This document shows positions 59,508 to 64,000 of a stretch of 64,000 nt of DNA, piece by piece. Location: assembly GCA_004557545.1 (NCBI GenBank), contig SFGV01000002.1, positions 41,102-105,101 of the forward strand, read 5' to 3'. This DNA is from Succinatimonas hippei. GTDB taxonomy: Bacteria; Pseudomonadota; Gammaproteobacteria; Enterobacterales; Succinivibrionaceae. Both the position numbers and the translations under genes were made by a program. The stretch's first letter is position 1. Each line of letters opens with the position of its first letter. The notes beneath the pieces are model-generated. The model ran no database searches. It saw only the letters and a program-made list of their open reading frames with translations, and was not told the DNA's origin.

Positions 59508-62375
59508 TCAGATGCTTTTGAGCTCGGCTATCTGGGATTTGACCTTCTCAAGCTGGGCGCGGTTCAGCTCAAGCTGGGCTTTCGCGCCTTCGATGATCTT
59601 CGCGGGAGCCTTGGAAACGAAAGCCTCGTTTGAAAGACGGGCCTCGCCTGAGCGTATATTGCCCTCAAGCTTCTTTTCCATCTCCTCAAGGCGCTTGATC
59701 TCGGATTTGGTGTCTACAAGACCCTTCATGGGGATCAGCACCTCGGCCTTGCGTAAAGGCTTTGAGGAGCACGGAGGCAGGGTATCACCGGCTTTAACCA
59801 CCTTGACCTCTTCAATTCCGGCGAGATTTTCAAGCAGGCTGAAGTTCTCAGTGGTGTAACGGATCTCCTCGTCACTGGCGCCGCGCAGGTACACGGTGAG
59901 TTTCTTTGAAGGAGCGGCCTTCATTTCAGCGCGCAGGTTACGCACGCTTATAGTGAAGTCCTTAAGCCACTCAACGGTGTTCTCAGCGTCCTTGTCCTCA
60001 TCAAGCCCTTTGCCGTCAGGATAAGGGGCGAGCATGACCGTGTCATTCTCGCCGGCTCTGCCGAGCATAGGGGCGGTGGTCTTCCATATGACCTCGGTTA
60101 TGAAAGGCATGACCGGATGGGCAAGGCGCATTGAGGTCTCAAGCACATCCACCAGGGTATAGGCGGTAGCGGCCTTCTGTTCTTTGGTGAAATTCCCGCG
60201 GAAGATGGCCTTTGTGAACTCAAGGTACCAGTCGCAGAACTCGTTCCAGAAGAACTCGTAGAGCCTGGTCGCGAGGTTGTCGAAACGATAAGAGTCTATA
60301 GCCTCGGTAACATCGGAGATCGCCTGTCTGAGCTTTGAGCGTATGAAACGGTCGGCAAGCGACAGATCTGATTTTGCCGGGGCCTGAAGCTTCTGATCGC
60401 CTATATTCATTAGCGCGAAGCGCGAGGCGTTCCAGATCTTGTTGCAGAAGTTGCGGTAGCCGTCGAGGCGTTTCATGTCCCAGTTGATGTCGCGGCCGTT
60501 TGAGGCAAGGGCGCAGAGGGTGAAACGCAGGGCGTCAGTGCCATGGGCGGCGATGCCTTCAGGGAACTGTTTGGCGGTGCGCTTTGAGATCTTCTCGGCC
60601 ATCTGCGGCTGCATCATGTTGGCGGTGCGCTTTCTGATGAGACCATCACGGTCGATGCCGTCTATCATGTCCAGAGGGTCGATGACGTTGCCCTTGGACT
60701 TTGACATCTTCTTGCCTTCCTCGTCACGTATAAGTCCGGTGACGTATACGGTCTTAAAGGGCACCTCGGGGTTGCCGTCTTTATCCTTGATAAAGTGCAT
60801 GGTCATCATGATCATGCGGGCAACCCAGAAGAAGATGATGTCAAAACCGGTGACCAGCACGGAGGTCGGGTGGAAGGCGCGCAGCTCAGGAGTGTCGTCG
60901 GGCCAGCCTAAGGTGGAGAAGGTCCACAGTGCTGATGAGAACCAGGTGTCGAGCACGTCAGGATCGCGCGTGAGTTTCACTGTGGCGTCAAGTTTGTACT
61001 TTGAGCGTACCTCATCCTCATTTCTCGCGACATAGACCCTGCCGTTCTCGTCATACCATGCCGGAATGCGGTGTCCCCACCAGAGCTGGCGCGAGATGCA
61101 CCAGTCCTGAAGGTTTTCCATCCAGGAGAAGTACATGTTCTCGTACTGCTTGGGAACGAATTTGATCCTGCCATCGCGCACTGCCGCCATGGCGTCCTTG
61201 CCTAAAACCGAGGCCTTGACGTACCACTGATCGGTAAGCATAGGCTCAATGGGGACGCCGCCGCGGTCACCAAAAGGCTGCGAGAGATCGTGATCCTCAA
61301 TATGATCAAGAAGTCCCTGCTCTTTGAGATCCTCAACCATGCGGTCGCGGGCCTCGAAACGGTCAAGACCGCGGTATTTCTCAGGGATAGGGGCGCTGTA
61401 GTTATCAAGCGGCAGACCATCGCTTCCGAAGATCTCCGCCTCATCGCGGATATGCGCATCCTCAGTAAGGATATTTACCATAGGCAGGTTGTTGCGCTTG
61501 CCTACCGCGTAGTCGTTGAAGTCATGGGCGGGGGTGATCTTCACGCATCCGGTACCGGTAGTCATGTCCGCGTGCATGTCGGCGATGACTTTAATCCTGC
61601 GACCGACCAGCGGCAGGATGACTTCCCTGCCCACAACCGAGGCAAAGCGCTTGTCAGAAGGGTTAACCGCTATAGCGGTATCGCCAAGCAGGGTTTCAGG
61701 ACGCGTGGTGGCGACCATGAGGTAATCCTTGCCCTCGCTGGTTTTCACTCCATCGGCGAACATGTACTTGATGTACCACATGCTGCCTTTGATGTCGCGG
61801 TTTTCAACCTCAAGATCCGAGATGGCGGTGCGCAGTTTTGGATCCCAGTTCACCAGACGCTTGCCGCGATAGATGAGACCTTCGTCATACAGTCTTACAA
61901 AGACCTCGAGCACGGCGCGGGACAAACCCTCGTCCATGGTAAAGCGTTCGCGTGACCAGTCAACGCTGTCGCCCAGACGTCTCATCTGGCGGGTGATGTT
62001 TCCGCCCGACTCGGCCTTCCACTTCCATACGCGCTCGATGAACTTCTCACGGCCAAGATCATGGCGGGTAAGGTGTTCCTCGCGCGCGAGCTTGCGCTCA
62101 ACCACCATCTGGGTTGCGATGCCGGCATGATCGGTACCGCACTGCCACAGGGTGTTGTCACCCTTCATGCGGTGGTAGCGGATCAGGGTATCCATGATCG
62201 TCTGCTGGAAGGCGTGTCCCATATGCAGCGATCCTGTGACGTTAGGAGGCGGCAGGGCGATGGAGAATGACGGCTTTGAGGTATCGCCGCTGGGTTTGAA
62301 AAGTCCTTCCTTTTCCCATTTCTGGTATATGCCAGTCTCGAAGTTTTCAGGCTGGTAGGTTTTATCCATGTCCAT
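59508..62375 (-). CDS. valS: Valyl-tRNA synthetase
   Basis: Class I synthetase charging tRNA-Val. HIGH-type motif PPPNVTGSLHMGHAF near residue 50, a CP1 editing domain in the middle, KMSKS in GKKMSKSKGN near 560, an anticodon-binding domain, and a C-terminal coiled coil (from about 890). I place the start at the ATG at 62375, close to the E. coli start MEKTYNP, with ACGGGA upstream; the frame also has ATGs at 62420 (no ribosome site) and 62369. Length 955 residues (E. coli 951). Convergent with the split-barrel gene. Confidence 0.95.
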   Translation of the reverse strand: MDMDKTYQPENFETGIYQKWEKEGLFKPSGDTSKPSFSIALPPPNVTGSLHMGHAFQQTIMDTLIRYHRMKGDNTLWQCGTDHAGIATQMVVERKLAREEHLTRHDLGREKFIERVWKWKAESGGNITRQMRRLGDSVDWSRERFTMDEGLSRAVLEVFVRLYDEGLIYRGKRLVNWDPKLRTAISDLEVENRDIKGSMWYIKYMFADGVKTSEGKDYLMVATTRPETLLGDTAIAVNPSDKRFASVVGREVILPLVGRRIKVIADMHADMTTGTGCVKITPAHDFNDYAVGKRNNLPMVNILTEDAHIRDEAEIFGSDGLPLDNYSAPIPEKYRGLDRFEARDRMVEDLKEQGLLDHIEDHDLSQPFGDRGGVPIEPMLTDQWYVKASVLGKDAMAAVRDGRIKFVPKQYENMYFSWMENLQDWCISRQLWWGHRIPAWYDENGRVYVARNEDEVRSKYKLDATVKLTRDPDVLDTWFSSALWTFSTLGWPDDTPELRAFHPTSVLVTGFDIIFFWVARMIMMTMHFIKDKDGNPEVPFKTVYVTGLIRDEEGKKMSKSKGNVIDPLDMIDGIDRDGLIRKRTANMMQPQMAEKISKRTAKQFPEGIAAHGTDALRFTLCALASNGRDINWDMKRLDGYRNFCNKIWNASRFALMNIGDQKLQAPAKSDLSLADRFIRSKLRQAISDVTEAIDSYRFDNLATRLYEFFWNEFCDWYLEFTKAIFRGNFTKEQKAATAYTLVDVLETSMRLAHPVMPFITEVIWKTTAPMLGRAGENDTVMLAPYPDGKGLDEDKDAENTVEWLKDFTISVRNLRAEMKAAPSKKLTVYLRGASDEEIRYTTENFSLLENLAGIEEVKVVKAGDTLPPCSSKPLRKAEVLIPMKGLVDTKSEIKRLEEMEKKLEGNIRSGEARLSNEAFVSKAPAKIIEGAKAQLELNRAQLEKVKSQIAELKSI

Positions 62376-62539
62376 GCTTACAAAATCCCGTTTTCTTGAA
62401 ATTTGTGACTGATTTGACATTTTAGCACGCGCAAGGCGAGCGCTGGGTTTTCAAAGGAGAGTGCTTAATTTCAAATTTCGTTTTTCGGGTGGATTTGAAC
62501 GTGAAAACGGGTATATATGAGGTCTTTTTATGAAGACAG

Positions 62540-62559
62540 TACCCGTGCTGCCACGGGTA
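62540..62559. terminator. Hairpin between valS and the GGDEF gene
   Basis: A perfect 8-bp stem TACCCGTG/CACGGGTA with a 4-nt loop, 16 bases after the GGDEF stop on the minus strand. The following minus-strand sequence lacks a T-run, so termination is doubtful. Confidence 0.35.
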
Positions 62560-62575
62560 TCGCGTTGTTTTTTTT

Positions 62576-63328
62576 TCAGCCGCGGGTTGATTTGACCTCG
62601 GCTCCTGCGTTTATCTGGGCCTGCTCCGCCGCCTTCTTGCCAGCTTTCTTTCTTGCGTACATTTCAGCATCGGCAACGCGATAGAGCGCCTTGGCGCTGA
62701 TGGCGTCAAGCGGGGATGAGGCGTGTCCTACGGAGAGCTTGCACACTATCTTTTTATTGTCTATATCCAGAGGCTCGCTCATCACGCGGTTGAGACGGCT
62801 CAAAAAGCCTTCCGTAAAACGAAAGCCCGAAATATTTACAAGCAGTATGGCGAACTCGTCTCCGCCTATTCTCGCGATGAGATCGCCAGAGCGGATCATT
62901 CCGCGCAGGCGCCTTGCGACTTCCTTTATGACACCATCGCCTACGGGGTGACCGTAGGTGTCGTTTATGGATTTGAACTCGTCAAGATCGATTATAAAAA
63001 GCGCGCAACGGTTGGCGGGGTTTGAAACCAGCTCTTCCATTCTAGCCATGAAGGCCGCGTTGTTTAAGGTACCGGTAAGCCGGTCCTGAGAGATGGCTTT
63101 GCTCATATAAAGCGCGTAGTGAAGCTGTGTTCTGAGCATCAGCACAAAAAGGATCAGCACAACGGCGGCGAGCAGATCCATCGCGTAGGGAAAGGTGGAA
63201 AAATGCGCTCTTGCCTCAATATAAAGAGCTATCAGAATAATTGAAGAAACGCCCAGCAGGATCCAGGCGGCTTTGACGCGCCCGGCCTCGCTAAACCTGC
63301 TAATTCTCTCAATGAGATCAGGTCTCAT
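62576..63328 (-). CDS. Membrane-anchored diguanylate cyclase (GGDEF)
   Basis: Predicted to make cyclic di-GMP. Two transmembrane helices (about 19-37 and 47-66) are joined by a very short loop, so there is hardly a periplasmic sensor. The GGDEF domain fills about 80-235, with an intact active-site GGDEF (about 155) and an RSGD inhibitory site five residues before it, so product inhibition is likely. DRLTGTLNNAAF and DEFKSINDTYGH are normal. Length 250 residues with an Ala/Lys-rich tail. GGAGAG precedes the ATG. Confidence 0.92.
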   Translation of the reverse strand: MRPDLIERISRFSEAGRVKAAWILLGVSSIILIALYIEARAHFSTFPYAMDLLAAVVLILFVLMLRTQLHYALYMSKAISQDRLTGTLNNAAFMARMEELVSNPANRCALFIIDLDEFKSINDTYGHPVGDGVIKEVARRLRGMIRSGDLIARIGGDEFAILLVNISGFRFTEGFLSRLNRVMSEPLDIDNKKIVCKLSVGHASSPLDAISAKALYRVADAEMYARKKAGKKAAEQAQINAGAEVKSTRG

Positions 63329-63535
63329 TTGTCTCTCCGTGAAGTATTTGTTTTTTATTTGGTATTTTCTGAATAAATTGTATTCCCCTGCCTTTTTCAG
63401 GGGATCAGCTCTGATTATACCAGCCGGAAAAATCCAAAATCAGGAATAGATCCTATTTGTCTGAATGTATAAAAGTATGGGAAAGCCCGGGCGGATTTTT
63501 TTGTAAAATCTAAAGAACACGTGGGGAAGCTAAAT

Positions 63536-63873
63536 ATGCGGCATTGCCTGGTGGCGCCTGAAAAAACGCGAGGCGTTTCCTATACTGACGCTATGAACGT
63601 GAAAAAAGCAGGATTTGATTTTTATGAGCTTGATCTCAGGGCCATAAAAATCCGGCTTGGTCGCGGCGGGTCGGTATCTTAATGTGTGTATGAGAGCGCG
63701 CTTTTGACGGTATTGATAAGATTCCATCAGATAAGATTAAAGCGCTCAGGCTTTGTGAGGATAATGAATTAAACCGCGAGACAATCAGACTGACAGAGAT
63801 CTCAAATCCGCTTGTATGCGCCACTTTTGATGAGATTTCTGATCTGTGTGGCAAAGAGGCTCATTTTGAATAG
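63536..63873 (+). pseudogene. Frame-broken gene remnant, possibly aminodeoxychorismate lyase
   Basis: A good ribosome site (GGGGAAG) and ATG at 63536 start a frame of 48 residues that ends at a TAA near 63680. A second frame, open after a TGA near 63692, continues for about 58 residues to the TAG at 63871-63873 and overlaps the next gene in normal operon style. Joined, they look like one gene broken by frameshift and deletion. RAIKIRLGRGGS resembles the VLKVVISRGSGGRG segment of PabC, and pabC precedes mltG in enterics. The match is short and the identity is uncertain. Confidence 0.4.
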
Positions 63874-64000
63874 AAAACGCCTTATAAAAATCTGCGCCGA
63901 GTTATTGCTGCTTCTGGCCGCTGCGGCGCTTGGCGCCTATCTTTACTGGCTCAAATCCATCGAGACCATCAATACTCTGGATATCCCGGCCCGCATCGAT
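63866..64000 (+). CDS. N-terminus of a membrane-anchored protein, possibly MltG
   Basis: A TTG at 63866 with AAGAGG 6 bases upstream opens a frame to the right edge, 45 codons. It shows a short basic start (NRKRLIK), one transmembrane helix (about 9-29, LLLLLAAAALGAYLYW) and then a periplasmic-looking segment. Endolytic transglycosylase MltG has this layout and often follows pabC, but no diagnostic motif is in view. Confidence 0.4.
   Translation, partial: MNRKRLIKICAELLLLLAAAALGAYLYWLKSIETINTLDIPARID

Noticed and set aside
1..64000. tRNA, rRNA, CRISPR, transposase or phage genes
   Set aside because: Intergenic regions were read for tRNA T-loop signatures, regular repeats with spacers and insertion ends; none was found.

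Overview
The window reads as about 64 kb of a gammaproteobacterial chromosome. The evidence is the long rpsB-tsf-pyrH-frr-uppS-cdsA-dxr-rseP-bamA-skp-lpxD-fabZ-lpxA-lpxB-rnhB-accA-tilS run, a complete lolC/lolD/lolE set (separate C and E), a six-gene Na+-pumping NADH:quinone reductase operon, thiI with a rhodanese domain, glnD, and lipid A genes. Codon choice and base composition look uniform, except for an AT-rich strip near 49.2-50.2 kb. I suspect a host-associated anaerobic lineage such as Succinivibrionaceae; that is inference only. I see no rRNA, tRNA, IS element, prophage or CRISPR array.

Layout. 1-10.5 kb: the N-terminal part of mtnN (minus), glgC, then an acyltransferase gene, a pilin-like membrane protein, slyD and thiI (plus), meeting yajL and lolCDE (minus). 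10.5-19 kb: pheST, then an isoprenoid block xseB-ispA-dxs, yajQ and ampG (plus). 19-27 kb: nqrABCDEF ending in a strong terminator, then a large exported protein I cannot identify. 27-31.6 kb: a minus-strand operon map-glnD-dapD. 32-49.2 kb: the 17-gene translation, phospholipid, outer-membrane and lipid A cluster headed by a structured rpsB leader. 49.2-51.7 kb: an accessory strip with three tandem minus-strand small-RNA-like units, then a galactose-binding-protein-like gene with its own leader ORF. 51.7-57.5 kb: rpsT (minus) and ribF-ileS-lspA-ispH (plus). 57.5-64 kb: a CDF metal exporter overlapping a flavin split-barrel protein, valS and a membrane GGDEF protein (minus), and at the right edge a frame-broken gene (perhaps pabC) before the start of a membrane-anchored protein (perhaps mltG).

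The most unusual content is at 49,273-49,918. Three diverged copies of one minus-strand transcription unit lie in tandem. Each has the same promoter (TTGAAC, exactly 18 bp, TCTAAG/TCTAAT), a start about 7 bp downstream, an 82-90 nt body with a conserved AAUYCCCUUUU-type segment, and a GC hairpin with a 7-9 U tail. I read them as a family of sibling small regulatory RNAs with an anti-Shine-Dalgarno pyrimidine seed. Other points worth checking are the leader ORF and phased T-tracts before the sugar-binding protein, a 19-bp perfect dyad between map and rpsB, a Cys-paired pilin-like protein lacking a normal prepilin signal, an exported 611-residue orphan, and a LpxB with a polar C-terminal extension.
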